Origin: Methylocapsa sp. S129
GTDB lineage: Bacteria; Pseudomonadota; Alphaproteobacteria; Rhizobiales; Beijerinckiaceae
Length of the DNA: 64,000 nt
NCBI RefSeq assembly: GCF_009765995.1
Contig: NZ_LMUI01000011.1
Coordinates: 448,824-512,823 of the forward strand
Direction: 5' to 3'
The position numbers were made by a program, and so were the translations under genes. Below are positions 1 through 10,688 of this stretch, one piece after another. The notes below the pieces were generated by a model. The model was not told the DNA's origin and did not search any database. It was given only the letters and a program-made list of their open reading frames with translations. Every line of letters starts with the position of its first letter. Within the stretch, counting starts at the first letter, position 1.

Positions 1-192
1 ACGAATCGAGCCGATCCCGTTGTGCTCATGGCGCGATTTCAACGGGCGGAAAGGGGTCTCGACTACGTCCACCAACGCATGCATATTATGCGCACGGGTC
101 TTGCGGGCCGGTCCGCAAATTGCGGATTCCGGCGCCGATCAGGCCACACGAACACGAACGGCATATTTCTCGTTGCGAGGGGCGGCGTGACT

Positions 193-1323
193 ATGAACCG
201 CACGCGATTTCTGACATTGGCCATGCTTGCCGCATCGCTGGCTGGGTGCAATCAAACGCAGCAGGTCGCGCCGCCCGCGCCGCCGCCCGCCGTCGGCGTG
301 CAGCTTGCGCAAATGAAAGGCGTGACGCCTTCCTATGACTTCGTCGGCCGGATCAAGGCGGTCAACACCGTGCAGTTGCGGGCGCGGGTCGAGGGGTTCC
401 TAGAGAAAGTTCTGTTTACAGAAGGTCAGCACGTCAAAACCGCCGACCTGCTCTATCAAATCGAGAAGACGCAATACCAGGCCGCGGTCGATCAGGCGAA
501 CGCCAATCTCGCGGCGGCCGAAGCGCAAGAGCTTAACGCGCAGCTCCAATTCAATCGCAGCTCCGACTTGGTGAAGACGCAAACGGTCTCGCAGGCGACG
601 CTTGATCAGAATCGCGCCAATCTGGAAAGCGCCAAGGCGAGCGTTCTCCAGAACAAGGCGGCATTGGCGATAGCGCAGGAGAATCTCGGCTATACGGACA
701 TCGCGACGCCCATCGATGGACGCATCGGTCTGACAACTTATACTCAAGGCAATCTCGTCAATTCCGCCAGCGGCGTTTTGGCGACGATCGTCAGCGACGA
801 CCCGATCTATGTGGAATTTCCGGTGAGCATGCGCCAAATCGCCGATATCACGGCCGCGCATAAGCAGGATGCCGGCGGACCGATCAGCATCAAGGTGTTG
901 ATCAAGCTCGCCAACAGGCAGGAATATGCCCATCCGGGCGTATGGAACTACATCGGCAATCAGGTCGATCAACAGACCGATACGCTGCTCGTGCGCGCCA
1001 CTCTGCCCAATCCCGAACGGCAATTGGTGGATGGCGCGTTTGTCACCGTCGAGGTCAAGGAGAGCGAAGAGCAGCCGCGCCTTGTGATCCCGAGGTCGGC
1101 GCTGCAACTGGACCAAGCGGGAATATATGTGCTCGTCGTCAATAAGGAGCACAAGGTCGAGACCAAGCGCGTCACGACCGGGGAGGCGGTGAATACCGAA
1201 ATCGCCATCGCCTCGGGGCTTGAAGCAGGCGATCAGGTGATCGTTGACGGGGTTCAAAAAGTGCGGCCGGGGCAAGTGGTTGAGGCGACAGTGATTCCGG
1301 CAGGCGCCGGAGCCGAGCGATGA
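193..1323 (+). CDS. RND efflux periplasmic adaptor subunit (HlyD/AcrA family lipoprotein)
   Basis: 376-residue membrane fusion protein that would link an inner-membrane RND pump to an outer-membrane TolC channel. The start at 193 is chosen because it gives a lipoprotein signal ([19 protein letters not shown], lipid-attachment Cys19); the upstream open frame back to 22 has no family similarity. After the signal comes a biotinyl/lipoyl half-domain (about 40-90), an alpha-hairpin rich in Ala/Gln/Asn/Leu (about 95-165, '[16 protein letters not shown]'), the second lipoyl half ('[10 protein letters not shown]') and beta-barrel/membrane-proximal domains. The stop overlaps the pump start by 4 bp (ATGA), so the two are translationally coupled. 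Substrate cannot be told from sequence. Confidence 0.93.
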   Translation: MNRTRFLTLAMLAASLAGCNQTQQVAPPAPPPAVGVQLAQMKGVTPSYDFVGRIKAVNTVQLRARVEGFLEKVLFTEGQHVKTADLLYQIEKTQYQAAVDQANANLAAAEAQELNAQLQFNRSSDLVKTQTVSQATLDQNRANLESAKASVLQNKAALAIAQENLGYTDIATPIDGRIGLTTYTQGNLVNSASGVLATIVSDDPIYVEFPVSMRQIADITAAHKQDAGGPISIKVLIKLANRQEYAHPGVWNYIGNQVDQQTDTLLVRATLPNPERQLVDGAFVTVEVKESEEQPRLVIPRSALQLDQAGIYVLVVNKEHKVETKRVTTGEAVNTEIAIASGLEAGDQVIVDGVQKVRPGQVVEATVIPAGAGAER

Positions 1324-4300
1324 TTTCCTCGATCTTCGTCGACCGGCCGCGTTTGGCTTTCGTCATCTCGATCGTCATTACGCTCGCCGGTCTGATCGCC
1401 ATCGCCACAATTCCAGTCGCGCAATTCCCGGATATCGTGCCGCCGCAGGTGACGCTGACGGCGAACTATCCCGGCGCGGACGCCGAGGTCGTGGAAACGA
1501 CGGTCGCCCAGCCGATCGAGGAGCAGGTCAACGGCGTCGACAACGCGCTCTACTATCAGTCGACCAGCGGCGCCGACGGCAGCTACACGCTCAACGTCAC
1601 TTTCGCTCTCGGAACCAACCCCGACATCGACACGGTCAACGTCCAAAATCGCGCCACCTTGGCCGAGGCGCAATTGCCCGACGAAGTGACGCGGCAAGGC
1701 CTCTCGATCCGGAAAAAGTCCGCCGCGCTATTGCAAGTGCTGCTGATCACCTCGCCAAAAGGCTCTTACGACCAGCTCTATTTGAGCAATTACGCGACCA
1801 TTAACGTCATCGACGCCTTATCGCGCATCAAGGGCGTCGGCCAGGCGAGCCTGTTTGGGCCGCTCGACTATTCCTTGCGCGTCTGGCTCGATCCCAACCA
1901 GCTCACCGCCCTCAACCTGACGCCGAACGATGTCGTCACCGCAGTGCAGGGACAGAATGTGCCCGCGGCGCTCGGGCGGATTGGCGCCGCTCCGGTGTCG
2001 AAAGATCAGCGGAGCCAATTCACCGTCAAGACGCAAGGGCGACTGACCAGTCCGGCCGAGTTCGAGAACATCGTGCTGCGCACCAATCCTGGCGGCTCGG
2101 TCGTTCGCGTCAAGGACGTGGCGCGGGTCGAAATGGGCGCCAATTCATCCGATCGCTACACGCGTTTCAACGGCGCGCCGTCGGCGGCGATCGGCATCTA
2201 TCAGTCGCCTGGCGCCAATGCGGTCGACGTGACGAAGGCCGTGCAGCAAACGATGGACGAGTTGGCCAAGCGTTTCCCGAACGATCTTGCCTATTCCGTC
2301 TTCTTCGACACGACCGTCTTCGTCAAGGCCACCATCGAGGAAGTCGTGCGCACGCTGGGCGAGGCCTTCGTTCTGGTCGGCATCGTGGTGTTCCTGTTCC
2401 TCGGCAAGCTTCGCACGACCCTTATTCCCTTGATCGCCGTGCCCGTTTCGATCATCGGCGCTTTCGCGTTCATGTTGGCGCTCGGCTACACCGCCAATAC
2501 GGTCTCGCTTCTGGCGCTGGTGCTCGCCATCGGCATCGTGGTGGACGATGCGATCGTCGTTATCGAAAATGTCGAACGCGTGGTGGAGGAGGAGCCGGAT
2601 CTGACGGTGCCCGAGGCCACCAAGAAAGCTATGACGGAGATCACCGCGCCGATCATCGCGATCACACTTGTTCTTCTGTCGGTCTTTGTGCCGGTGGCGT
2701 TCATTCCGGGCATCTCTGGGCAATTGTTCCGGCAGTTCGCCGTGGCCGTTTCGGTCTCGATGCTGATATCGGCGCTCAACGCGCTCACGCTCAGTCCGGC
2801 GCTTTGTTCGGTGCTGATCAAGCGCGGCCAAACGAGCCGCGGGCCGATGCGCTACGTGCTTGGCGGCATCGATCGCGTCCGAGACGGCTATGCGTCGATC
2901 GTGACCCGGCTGGTCCGTGTCGCGGCGGTCGGCGTCGTCGTCGCCATCGGCGTCCTGGCGGCCTCGGCGTTTCTGTTCGCTAAGACGCCGCAGAGCTTCC
3001 TGCCGGAAGAGGATCAGGGCGCGCTCTTCGCCGCCATGCGATTGCCGGAGGGCGCCTCGATCAACCGGACCGGGGCGGTCGTCGAGCAGGCGGAAGACGT
3101 CATCCGCGGCATTGCGGGCGTCGAGGGCGTCCTGTCGGTGGTCGGATTCGATTTCATCGACGGGATCACGTCGTCGAACCAGGCTTTCTTCGTCATCCGT
3201 CTGAAACCCTACGAGCAGCGTACCGACCCGTCCCAAAGCGCCTCGGCCATCGTGGGTCAGCTTCGTCCCAAATTGGCGGCGATCCAGCAGGCGGTTGTCT
3301 TCCCGTTTAACTTGCCGCCTATCCTCGGTCTCGGCAACACCGGCGGATTCCAATATGTGCTTGAGGCGTTCCAGGGTCAGTCGCCGGCCGATATTGCCGC
3401 AGCCATGCGTGGCCTACTGGTTGCGTCGAACCAGCAGCCGGAACTCGCCGGCGTGTTCAGCACCTTCGCGGCCGATACTCCGCAGGTCTCTCTCGACATA
3501 GACCGCAACAAGGCGCAGGTGCTCGGCGTCAAGATCGCCGACCTGTTCAATGCGCTGCAGTCGACCATCGGCCGCTATTACGTCAATAACTTCAATATTT
3601 TCGGTAGAACCTGGCAGGTCAACGTCCAGGCCGATGCGCCGTTCCGGAACGAGATCGACGACATCTTCAACGTCTACGTGCGCAACGGATCGGGGGCCAT
3701 GGTGCCGGTGCGCGTGCTGGCGCAGCCAGAGATCGTTCAAGGTCCGCAACTCCTCGTGCGTTACAACGGTTTTCGCGCCGCCCTGATCAACGGCGCCCCG
3801 AAACCCGGCTTCAGTTCGGGCCAGGCGCTCGATGCGATGGAGCGCGTTTCGGTAACGACGCTCCCCGCCGGCTATGGCTATGAATGGACCGGAACCGCTC
3901 TACAAGAGAAAGCCGCCGCCGGCGGCACGTCGATCGTCCTCGGGCTCGCGCTACTGTTCGCTTACCTTTTTCTCGTGGCTTTATACGAGAGTTGGAACAT
4001 TCCGATCCCGGTGCTGCTATCGGTCAGCGTCGGTATTTTGGGCGGCATAGCGGCGGTGGTGGTGACGGGGCGGAGCTTTGATGTCTATTCGCAGATCGGG
4101 TTGGTGGTGCTGATTGCGCTTGCGGCCAAGAACGGCATTCTCATCGTCGAATTCGCGGTGGATCAACGACGGCAGGGCAAGTCGATCTTAGAGGCGGCTG
4201 CCGCCGGCGCGCGATTGCGATTCCGGCCGGTGATGATGACAAGCTTCGCTTTCATCCTCGGACTCTTGCCGCTCGTCATCGCCATCGGCGCTGGAGCGAC

Positions 4301-4451
4301 CAGCCGTCGCGCCGTCGGCACGCCGGTGTTCGGCGGCATGCTCGCGGCGTCTGTCTTCGGCATCTTCATTATCCCGATGCTCTATGTCGTCTTCCAGCAA
4401 CTGCGGGAGCGCGTGGCGGGCTCCGCCCAACCGATCCCGCCAAAGGGCTGA
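1320..4451 (+). CDS. RND multidrug efflux permease, AcrB/MexB (HAE1) type
   Basis: 1043-residue proton-driven inner-membrane exporter, full length for the HAE1 family. It has the usual repeat architecture: TM1 at the N-terminus, a large periplasmic porter domain, TM2-6, a second porter domain and TM8-12. Proton-relay residues are visible: the Asp-Asp pair in TM4 ('[14 protein letters not shown]', about residues 408-409) and the Lys of TM10 ('[12 protein letters not shown]', about 937). It starts inside the adaptor stop codon and is followed by a strong terminator at 4510, so adaptor and pump form a two-gene operon. No outer-membrane factor is in the operon; the TolC-like gene at 51.0 kb is a possible but unproven partner. 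Confidence 0.95.
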   Translation: MISSIFVDRPRLAFVISIVITLAGLIAIATIPVAQFPDIVPPQVTLTANYPGADAEVVETTVAQPIEEQVNGVDNALYYQSTSGADGSYTLNVTFALGTNPDIDTVNVQNRATLAEAQLPDEVTRQGLSIRKKSAALLQVLLITSPKGSYDQLYLSNYATINVIDALSRIKGVGQASLFGPLDYSLRVWLDPNQLTALNLTPNDVVTAVQGQNVPAALGRIGAAPVSKDQRSQFTVKTQGRLTSPAEFENIVLRTNPGGSVVRVKDVARVEMGANSSDRYTRFNGAPSAAIGIYQSPGANAVDVTKAVQQTMDELAKRFPNDLAYSVFFDTTVFVKATIEEVVRTLGEAFVLVGIVVFLFLGKLRTTLIPLIAVPVSIIGAFAFMLALGYTANTVSLLALVLAIGIVVDDAIVVIENVERVVEEEPDLTVPEATKKAMTEITAPIIAITLVLLSVFVPVAFIPGISGQLFRQFAVAVSVSMLISALNALTLSPALCSVLIKRGQTSRGPMRYVLGGIDRVRDGYASIVTRLVRVAAVGVVVAIGVLAASAFLFAKTPQSFLPEEDQGALFAAMRLPEGASINRTGAVVEQAEDVIRGIAGVEGVLSVVGFDFIDGITSSNQAFFVIRLKPYEQRTDPSQSASAIVGQLRPKLAAIQQAVVFPFNLPPILGLGNTGGFQYVLEAFQGQSPADIAAAMRGLLVASNQQPELAGVFSTFAADTPQVSLDIDRNKAQVLGVKIADLFNALQSTIGRYYVNNFNIFGRTWQVNVQADAPFRNEIDDIFNVYVRNGSGAMVPVRVLAQPEIVQGPQLLVRYNGFRAALINGAPKPGFSSGQALDAMERVSVTTLPAGYGYEWTGTALQEKAAAGGTSIVLGLALLFAYLFLVALYESWNIPIPVLLSVSVGILGGIAAVVVTGRSFDVYSQIGLVVLIALAAKNGILIVEFAVDQRRQGKSILEAAAAGARLRFRPVMMTSFAFILGLLPLVIAIGAGATSRRAVGTPVFGGMLAASVFGIFIIPMLYVVFQQLRERVAGSAQPIPPKG

Positions 4452-4509
4452 GGCCGAGAAAATGGCCCTTGGCGCGCCGATTTCGATCAGCGATCGCCAC
4501 AATAATCAA

Positions 4510-4539
4510 AGCCCCGGATTTCGCATCCGGGGCTTTTTT
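4510..4539 (+). terminator. Rho-independent terminator of the RND operon
   Basis: A perfect 9-bp stem (AGCCCCGGA / TCCGGGGCT) with a short TTTCGCA loop is followed directly by six T residues. It lies about 60 bp after the pump stop codon and between convergent genes; the T-tract is on the plus strand only. Confidence 0.9.
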
Positions 4540-4552
4540 ATTGCCGCCGCGC

Positions 4553-5263
4553 TCAAGCGGAAAATATCGTCAGCCTGCCAGCCGTTTCGCGCAGCGCGGC
4601 GCGAATCGGCATTTCTTCAATCGGTCCCGGGCCAAACGCGCGCTCAAGCGTCTTGAGTTTGTCCGCGCCCTCGATGTGAAGCGCCAGCGCGCGGGCGCGC
4701 AGGATCACGCGCGCGGTCAGAGTCAGGCGCGGCTCGGGAGCGCCGGGCGCGCGCATCGGCAGGACAAGCGTCCGCGCTCCAGGATCGATGGCCTCGGCAA
4801 GATTGTCGGCGCCGGGAAACCACGATGCGGTATGGCCGTCGTCGCCCATTCCCAGAACGACAACATCGGCAGGGAGAGGAAGGTCAGCGATGCGCGCATT
4901 CGCCGCCGCCAGTTCCTGCTCCGGCGCTAGCCGCGAATCCGCCAGCGGCGCAAAGCGCGCCGCCGCCGCGTGATCGCGCAGCAGCGTCTCACGCAGCAGC
5001 CGCGCATTCGACCGCGGATTGTCGTCCGGCACGCAACGTTCGTCGGCCAGCGTGATCGTCACGCGCGCCCAATCGATCGCGCTCAGCGCGAGCGCGGCGA
5101 AAAAGCGCTTCGGCGTCGTACCGCCGGACACGATCAACAAGGCCTCGCCGCGCTCGTCGACGCTTTTTTGCAGCAGGTTCGCCGTCCATTGCGCGAACGC
5201 GGGCGCCAAAGCCGCGCCATCGGCGAATTCGCGGCGTTGCGGTTTTGCCAAAGTCAGAGTCAT
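4553..5263 (-). CDS. pgl: 6-phosphogluconolactonase
   Basis: 236 residues, normal for DevB/Pgl-type lactonases, which hydrolyse 6-phosphogluconolactone to 6-phosphogluconate in the oxidative pentose phosphate/Entner-Doudoroff routes. Family motifs are present: 'VSGGTTPKRFFAAL' (phosphate binding), 'LADERCVPDDNPRSNARL' and 'VVLGMGDDGHTASWFPG'. The start codon overlaps the zwf stop by 4 bp (ATGA), so it is coupled to zwf, which makes its substrate. Confidence 0.94.
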   Translation of the reverse strand: MTLTLAKPQRREFADGAALAPAFAQWTANLLQKSVDERGEALLIVSGGTTPKRFFAALALSAIDWARVTITLADERCVPDDNPRSNARLLRETLLRDHAAAARFAPLADSRLAPEQELAAANARIADLPLPADVVVLGMGDDGHTASWFPGADNLAEAIDPGARTLVLPMRAPGAPEPRLTLTARVILRARALALHIEGADKLKTLERAFGPGPIEEMPIRAALRETAGRLTIFSA

Positions 5264-6735
5264 TCGTATTCCTCATTCCAGGTGCGTCCGTCGCGCTCGA
5301 TCAATGCAATCGCCGCCGCCGGCCCCCATGTGCCAGCCGTATAGGGGCGCGGGGGCTCGCGCGACAGGGTCCATGCCTCGCGGATCGGATCGATGAAGCG
5401 CCAGGCCGCCTCCACTTCGTCGCGCCGCATGAACAAGGCGGCATTGCCGCGCACGACATCCATCAACAGGCGTTCATAGGCGTCGGCCGAGGGACCGGAA
5501 AAGGCCTTCTCGAAGCTCATGTCGAGCGGCACATGCTGCAGCCTCATGCCGCCAGGCCCCGGCTCCTTGATCATCAGCCAAAGCTTGATGCCCTCATCGG
5601 GTTGGACGCGGATGACGAGACGATTGGCGGGAATGGAATCGGCGCCGGAATCGAAAATGGCGTGCGGCACGCGGCGAAAGCCGATTTCTATTTCCGAGAA
5701 GCGCTGCGGCAATCTCTTGCCCGTGCGCAAATAGAATGGCACGCCCGCCCAGCGCCAATTGGCGACCCCGATCTTCAAGGCGACGAAGGTTTCGGTGTCG
5801 CTCGCCTCTTTGCCGATGTCCTGCAGATAGGACGAAGCGGCCGCGCCGTCGGCGAAACCGCCGCGATACTGGCCGCGCACCGTCAGCGCCGACACATTCG
5901 ACCCGTCGATCCGCGCGAGCGATTTCAGTACTTTCAGCTTTTCGTCGCGCAAGGCATCCGCTTCCAAAGAGGCGGGCGGCTCCATCGCGACCAGGCAGAG
6001 CAATTGCAACATGTGGTTCTGCACCATGTCGCGGATCGCGCCGGACGTGTCGTAATAGGCGCCGCGGCCTTCGACGCCGAGCGTTTCGGCGACGGTGATC
6101 TGCACATGGTCGATATGGGCGTTGTTCCACAGCGGCTCGAACAAGGCGTTGGCGAAGCGCAGCGCCATCAGATTCTGCACCGTTTCCTTGCCCAGATAAT
6201 GATCGATGCGAAAAATGCGCTTCTCGGGGAAAACCGAACCGATCTCGTCGTTGATCGCGGCCGCGCTCGCGCCGTCCTTGCCGATCGGCTTTTCAACGAT
6301 GATGCGCGATCTCGGCGTCACCAGACCTTTTGCGCCTAATTGCTTGGCGATCGGGCCGAAGAGATCAGGGCTTGTCGCCATGTAGTAGGCGCGCACCCGC
6401 TCGTCCGCGCCGAGCAGCGCTTTCAGGCCGTCCCAGCCGGCGTCGCCCGTGACGTCGACCGGCGCATATTCGATGCGGTTCAGGAAGCGAGCGACAAGCG
6501 GGGTGGAGGCGTCGTCCACGCCGCCGAATTTGAGCAGCGCATCCTTGACCGTCTCGCGAAAAGCATCGCGCTCCATCTGACGGCGCGAAACGCCGATGAT
6601 TCGGGTCGGATTCTTGAACTGATTGTCTTTGTCGCGATGAAACAGCGCCGGAAACAGCTTTCGATAGGCCAGATCCCCGGTGCCGCCGAAAACGACAAGA
6701 TCGAACGGTTCGACTTGGATGATCTGCGAAGTCAT
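5260..6735 (-). CDS. zwf: glucose-6-phosphate dehydrogenase
   Basis: 491 residues, full length. It oxidises glucose-6-phosphate to the lactone with NAD(P)+. The N-terminal Rossmann signature 'FGGTGDLAYRKL' (about 16-27) and the active-site motif 'RIDHYLGKE' (about 175-183, with the substrate Lys and catalytic His) are intact, as is 'EKPIGKD'. The start has an AGAGG-type ribosome site a few bases upstream. It lies 30 bp downstream of the ROK regulator on the same strand, suggesting an operon regulator-zwf-pgl. Confidence 0.96.
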   Translation of the reverse strand: MTSQIIQVEPFDLVVFGGTGDLAYRKLFPALFHRDKDNQFKNPTRIIGVSRRQMERDAFRETVKDALLKFGGVDDASTPLVARFLNRIEYAPVDVTGDAGWDGLKALLGADERVRAYYMATSPDLFGPIAKQLGAKGLVTPRSRIIVEKPIGKDGASAAAINDEIGSVFPEKRIFRIDHYLGKETVQNLMALRFANALFEPLWNNAHIDHVQITVAETLGVEGRGAYYDTSGAIRDMVQNHMLQLLCLVAMEPPASLEADALRDEKLKVLKSLARIDGSNVSALTVRGQYRGGFADGAAASSYLQDIGKEASDTETFVALKIGVANWRWAGVPFYLRTGKRLPQRFSEIEIGFRRVPHAIFDSGADSIPANRLVIRVQPDEGIKLWLMIKEPGPGGMRLQHVPLDMSFEKAFSGPSADAYERLLMDVVRGNAALFMRRDEVEAAWRFIDPIREAWTLSREPPRPYTAGTWGPAAAIALIERDGRTWNEEYE

Positions 6736-6765
6736 TCGCGCCTCTTTTGATTCGTCACGTATGGG

Positions 6766-8031
6766 TCATTGGTTGAGCTGCGCTGGGGTTAGCCCGCTCG
6801 GCGCGTCCTTAAACAACACTTCTCTGTCACGCGCAAAATTTGCGATCAGCGGCAGGGCCGCGCCGCCCAGGGCGCGGGCGTCGGCGCCAACGGAGCCCGC
6901 CATTATAGCCGGATCGACAAGGCCGCGCCGATCGAGCGTTTCGTAAATTTCCGCGACGCGCTTGACGAGCCGCGCGCGCACCGCGATCGGCATCGCCCCA
7001 TCGATGATGACGGCCTCGAAATCGATCACTGAAATCGCAGCAAGGCAAGCATAGGCGAGCGCAAGCGCGGTTTCCTCGATCCATTCGTCGAGATGGCTCG
7101 AAAAATCATCCCAGGAATCGGGCGTGCGCCAGATCGATGAAGGATCGACGCCGGCCTCGCGCAACTTTTGCTCAAGCTGGTAGATCGATGCGCAATGGAT
7201 GAGTTGGCGCGCCACGAGCCGCCCGTTTTCTAGGCGTATGATCGGGACGGGGCCGAGCGCGCCGGCTGTGCCAGTTCGCCCGGTGAACAGGGCGCCGTCG
7301 ACGACAATGCCGCCGCCGATGAACGAGCCGAGAAAGAAATAGAGGAAATCGTGACGGCGCCAGCCGTCGCCGAAGAAGAATTCCGCCGCACAGGCCGATG
7401 AAGCGTCATTGCAAAGGATGACCGGCACCGGACAAAGCGCCGCGATCTCGCTCCTGATGTCGACGTTGCGCCAGACGTCCATCGCGCCAGGCGGCGCGCC
7501 GACCTCAGCGCCCCAATTCCACAAGTAGAAAGGCGTGGCGATGCCGAGCCCCACCAACCGGGCGCGCTGGCGCGCCGTCAAGCCGCTCGTCAGCGCGGGC
7601 AAGGCGCGGGCGACGAAGTCAAGCGTCGAACGAGGCTGCGGATAAGGGAATGTTTCATGAGCGCGCTCGCGGATCGCGCCAACGAAGTCGGTAAGCACGA
7701 GGTCGCAGCTCCGCCGCCCGATCTTGAGCCCCAGCGAGAAGGCGCCTTCGGGATCGAGCGAAAGCGGAACCGTCGGCTGGCCGACGCGTCCTCTTTGGGG
7801 CGCCTCGCGACGCAACAGGCCGTCCAATTGCAATCGGTTCATTGTCGCCGACGCGGTCTGCACGGAGAGCCCCGTCAGCCGCGCGACCTCGATCTTGGAG
7901 AGCTGACGGTAACGGCGCACGAGCGAGAGGATCAATCGCTCATTGTAGAGGCGCACACCGGCTTGGTCCGCACCGGTCGCGATTGAAAACGCGGACCCGG
8001 ACTCCAAACTCTGCTCTTCGGCCGGCGTCAT
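6766..8031 (-). CDS. ROK family transcriptional regulator (FrcR-like)
   Basis: 421 residues: an N-terminal winged helix-turn-helix (about 35-90, 'LSKIEVARLTGLSVQTASAT') followed by a sugar-kinase-like ROK domain. The zinc-binding CxCGxxGC signature of ROK kinases and NagC-type members is missing where it would be expected ('LIHCASIYQLEQ'), so this is a regulator rather than a kinase. It is divergent from frcB and directly upstream of zwf-pgl. By position it probably senses a sugar or sugar phosphate and controls both the importer and its own operon; in Sinorhizobium a ROK protein is linked to the frc genes. The effector is inferred, not seen. Confidence 0.87.
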   Translation of the reverse strand: MTPAEEQSLESGSAFSIATGADQAGVRLYNERLILSLVRRYRQLSKIEVARLTGLSVQTASATMNRLQLDGLLRREAPQRGRVGQPTVPLSLDPEGAFSLGLKIGRRSCDLVLTDFVGAIRERAHETFPYPQPRSTLDFVARALPALTSGLTARQRARLVGLGIATPFYLWNWGAEVGAPPGAMDVWRNVDIRSEIAALCPVPVILCNDASSACAAEFFFGDGWRRHDFLYFFLGSFIGGGIVVDGALFTGRTGTAGALGPVPIIRLENGRLVARQLIHCASIYQLEQKLREAGVDPSSIWRTPDSWDDFSSHLDEWIEETALALAYACLAAISVIDFEAVIIDGAMPIAVRARLVKRVAEIYETLDRRGLVDPAIMAGSVGADARALGGAALPLIANFARDREVLFKDAPSGLTPAQLNQ

Positions 8032-8130
8032 GGGATGCCTTCGCTTTTCGGCCTTTTGGCGCCACGGCGCCCGTCATGCCGTCCGGCCGCCGCTAAAGCG
8101 GGCGAGAATGGGCGCCCCGGGCGTCGATGT

Positions 8131-8190
8131 CAATAATTCAAACCGATTGATTTATCATTTGACTTAGCCGCGCGATTTTGCCCCTATAGG
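8131..8190. promoter_or_regulatory. candidate operator/promoter between ROK regulator and frcB
   Basis: The 271-bp divergent gap holds one AT-rich island in otherwise GC-rich DNA. It contains an inverted repeat TCAAA-N15-TTTGA (8138-8162) and an inner palindrome TGATTTATCA (8148-8157). A TTGACT (8159) and TATAGG (8185) lie toward frcB but their 20-bp spacing is long for sigma-70. AT-rich palindromes are typical of ROK operators, so this is the best candidate site, though the exact operator is inferred. Confidence 0.35.
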
Positions 8191-8302
8191 AAAGCGACGA
8201 TGCGAAATTGGCTTGTTGAATGGTCGTCTCGGTAGATCGCGAAAAATTCGGCGCGCCAACGCAGCCGTCGCAAAAACGTGAAGAATTCTCGGGAGGAAGT
8301 CA

Positions 8303-9334
8303 GTGTCAAAGAAGCTCACAATTCTGTCCACGGCAGCCGCAGCGGCGCTATCCATCGCGCTGATGGGCGCGCCGGCCCATGCCGCCGACACCATCATCGG
8401 ACTTATCACCAAAACCAACACCAATCCCTTCTTCGTCAAGATGAAAGAAGGCGCGGAAAAGAAGGCCAAGGAACTCGGCGTCACGCTGCAAGCTTATGCC
8501 GGCAAGGCTGACGGCGACAATGACGGCGAGGTTGCTGCGATCGAAGAGTTGATCGCGGCCGGCGCCAAGGGCTTCATGCTGGTGCCAAGCGACTCGTCCG
8601 CGATCGTGCCGACCGTCGAAAAGGCGCGCAAGGCGGGGCTTCTCGTCATCGTGCTCGATACGCCGCTCGATCCGATCAACGCCGCCGACGCGACTTTCGC
8701 CACCGATAATTTCAAGGCTGGCGAGCTGATCGGCCAATGGGCCAAAGCGACGCTCGGCGACAAGGCGAAGACAGCCAAGATCGCGACGCTCGATCTTGCC
8801 CCGAATGAACCGTCGGTCGACTATCTCCGTCACAACGGCTTCCTCACGGGTTTTGGCATTCCGGTCAAGAACCAGAAGCATTACGCGCAGAGCGACAGCG
8901 CGCAGATCGTCGGCTCTGACGTGACCGCGGGCGCCGAGGAAGGCGGCCGCAAGGCGATGGAGAACATTCTCCAGAAGGCGCCGGACATTGACGTCGTTTA
9001 TGCGATCAACGAACCGGCGGCCGCGGGCGGTTATTCCGCGCTTAAAGCCGCTGGCAAAGACAAGGGCGTTCTGGTCGTCGCGATCGACGGCGGCTGCCCG
9101 GGCGTGAAGAGCGTCAAGGAAGGCATCATCGGCGCGACTTCGCAGCAATATCCGCTGCTGATGGCCGCCAAGGGCGTCGAAGCGATCGTCGATTTCGTCA
9201 AGACCGGCAAGAAGCCGGTGAGCACTCCCGGCCTCGATTTCTTCGACACCGGCGCGACGCTGATCACCGATCACCCCGTCCCCGGCGTGAAGTCGATCGA
9301 CAGCACCGAAGGCGCGAAGCTCTGCTGGGGCTGA
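8303..9334 (+). CDS. frcB: sugar (fructose-type) ABC transporter periplasmic binding protein
   Basis: 343 residues with a Sec signal ending in AHA (about residue 28) and a type-1 periplasmic binding fold. I recognise it as close to Sinorhizobium FrcB: '[18 protein letters not shown]', '[16 protein letters not shown]' and the C-terminal CWG are matched almost word for word. The GTG start at 8303 is supported by GGGAGGAA at 8291. FrcB-type proteins bind fructose and also ribose or mannose. It is the first gene of the frcB-C-A set and is followed by its own terminator, consistent with more binding protein than membrane components. Confidence 0.92.
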   Translation: MSKKLTILSTAAAAALSIALMGAPAHAADTIIGLITKTNTNPFFVKMKEGAEKKAKELGVTLQAYAGKADGDNDGEVAAIEELIAAGAKGFMLVPSDSSAIVPTVEKARKAGLLVIVLDTPLDPINAADATFATDNFKAGELIGQWAKATLGDKAKTAKIATLDLAPNEPSVDYLRHNGFLTGFGIPVKNQKHYAQSDSAQIVGSDVTAGAEEGGRKAMENILQKAPDIDVVYAINEPAAAGGYSALKAAGKDKGVLVVAIDGGCPGVKSVKEGIIGATSQQYPLLMAAKGVEAIVDFVKTGKKPVSTPGLDFFDTGATLITDHPVPGVKSIDSTEGAKLCWG

Positions 9335-9364
9335 GGCTGGCCCTCGATTGAACTTCCACGCATG

Positions 9365-9403
9365 AAATCGGCGCCTGAGCTATCGCTTGGACGCCGATTT
9401 TTT
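9365..9403 (+). terminator. terminator/attenuator between frcB and frcC
   Basis: A 9-bp perfect stem AAATCGGCG / CGCCGATTT (9365-9373, 9392-9400) ends in six T residues. It sits 30 bp after frcB and ahead of frcC in a 265-bp gap. Partial termination here would give surplus binding protein. Confidence 0.7.
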
Positions 9404-9599
9404 AGAAGCGGCCGGCGATCGGAAGCGCGTTCCTGCTTTTCTTGCACTCTGTCGTTCCGGTGGCGTAGCAAAGCGATTGTGATTTGGGTGAAAAGTTGCA
9501 ATCATTCCCTAACAAGAGCGCATCAGCGCCGGACTGCAAAGCGACATCGCATTTCTAGCGGAGGCGATCACGCGGCATGAAGCGACAGTGGGGCGGAAA

Positions 9600-10688
9600 A
9601 TGACAGAGGCTGCTGGGAGTGCGGAAGGGCGCACGCCACAAGAATTCGAACGCGCTTTGGCGGCGGCCTCGACTGCGCAGGCCTCTTTTGAAGAGGAACA
9701 TCTTCCGCTTCTTAAACGCATCCAGCGCTTCTTGCATTCTTACCCGACCGTGGTCCCCTTCGTCGTTCTGATGATGGGCGTCCTGCTCGGCCTCCTAGTC
9801 AATTATCCGCGCTTTGCGACCGCCAACAATCTGTCGACGATCCTGCTTCAGGTGACGATCATCGGCATTCTCGGGATCGCGCAAACCTTGATCATCCTGA
9901 CGGCGGGCATCGACCTTTCCGTTGGCGTGATTATGGTGATTTCGTCGGTCGTCATGGGCCGGCTCGGCGTGATCGACGGCCTGCCGCTGATCATCGCCTT
10001 TCCCGCCGGCCTGATGTGCGGCATCGTGTTTGGCGCTCTTAACGGCGCGCTGGTGACGCGACTCAAAATGCCGCCGTTCATCGTGACGCTTGGCACGCTC
10101 AGCATCATCGGCGCGCTCAATACTTTCTATTCGCAGAGCGAGACGGTCCGATCGGGGGATCTCGAGGCCCAGGCGCCGTTCCTGCAGTTGATGGGCTACC
10201 CCATCGAATTTGCCGGCGCGCGCATCATTCTGGGCACTTTGCTGCTGGTCGCGCTGGCGATCGTGGTCTGGTACATGCTGAATCGCACCGCCTTCGGGCG
10301 CCATATCTACGCCACCGGCGACGATCGCGAAGCCGCCCATCTGGCGGGCATCAACACCGATCGCATTCTTCTGAGCGTCTATGTCCTTGCGGGCTTCATC
10401 TCTTCGGTCGCCGGCTGGGTTCTGATCGGACGTGTCGGCGCGATCAGCCCGACCAGCGGCCAGGACGCCAATCTTGACAGCATCACCGCCGTAGTCATCG
10501 GCGGCACCAGTCTGTTCGGCGGACGCGGCTCGATCGTCGGCACGTTGATCGGCGCGCTGATCGTCGGCGTTTTCCGCTCCGCCGTGTCGCTGGCCGGACT
10601 CGATGTTCTCTGGCAGCAATTTGCGGTCGGCGTTTTGATTATCGTCGCCGTCGCGCTCGATCAATGGATTCGGAGGGTGTCGAATTGA
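9600..10688 (+). CDS. frcC: sugar ABC transporter permease (FrcC type)
   Basis: 362-residue inner-membrane permease of the CUT2/BPD_transp_2 family, with a cytoplasmic N-terminal stretch (about 45 residues) followed by roughly ten hydrophobic segments. 'RFLHSYPTVVPF' and 'AQTLIILTAGIDLSVGVIMV' match rhizobial FrcC, and the inner-loop motif 'VIGGTSLFGGRGSIVGT' is typical of ribose/fructose permeases. ATG at 9600 is preferred to GTG at 9588, which adds only four residues; neither has a strong ribosome site. Its 3' end overlaps or abuts frcA. Confidence 0.92.
   Translation: MTEAAGSAEGRTPQEFERALAAASTAQASFEEEHLPLLKRIQRFLHSYPTVVPFVVLMMGVLLGLLVNYPRFATANNLSTILLQVTIIGILGIAQTLIILTAGIDLSVGVIMVISSVVMGRLGVIDGLPLIIAFPAGLMCGIVFGALNGALVTRLKMPPFIVTLGTLSIIGALNTFYSQSETVRSGDLEAQAPFLQLMGYPIEFAGARIILGTLLLVALAIVVWYMLNRTAFGRHIYATGDDREAAHLAGINTDRILLSVYVLAGFISSVAGWVLIGRVGAISPTSGQDANLDSITAVVIGGTSLFGGRGSIVGTLIGALIVGVFRSAVSLAGLDVLWQQFAVGVLIIVAVALDQWIRRVSN

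Noticed and set aside
2145-3353. 402-codon minus-strand frame inside the RND pump
   Set aside because: Asp/Arg/His-rich antisense shadow of a clearly coding gene.
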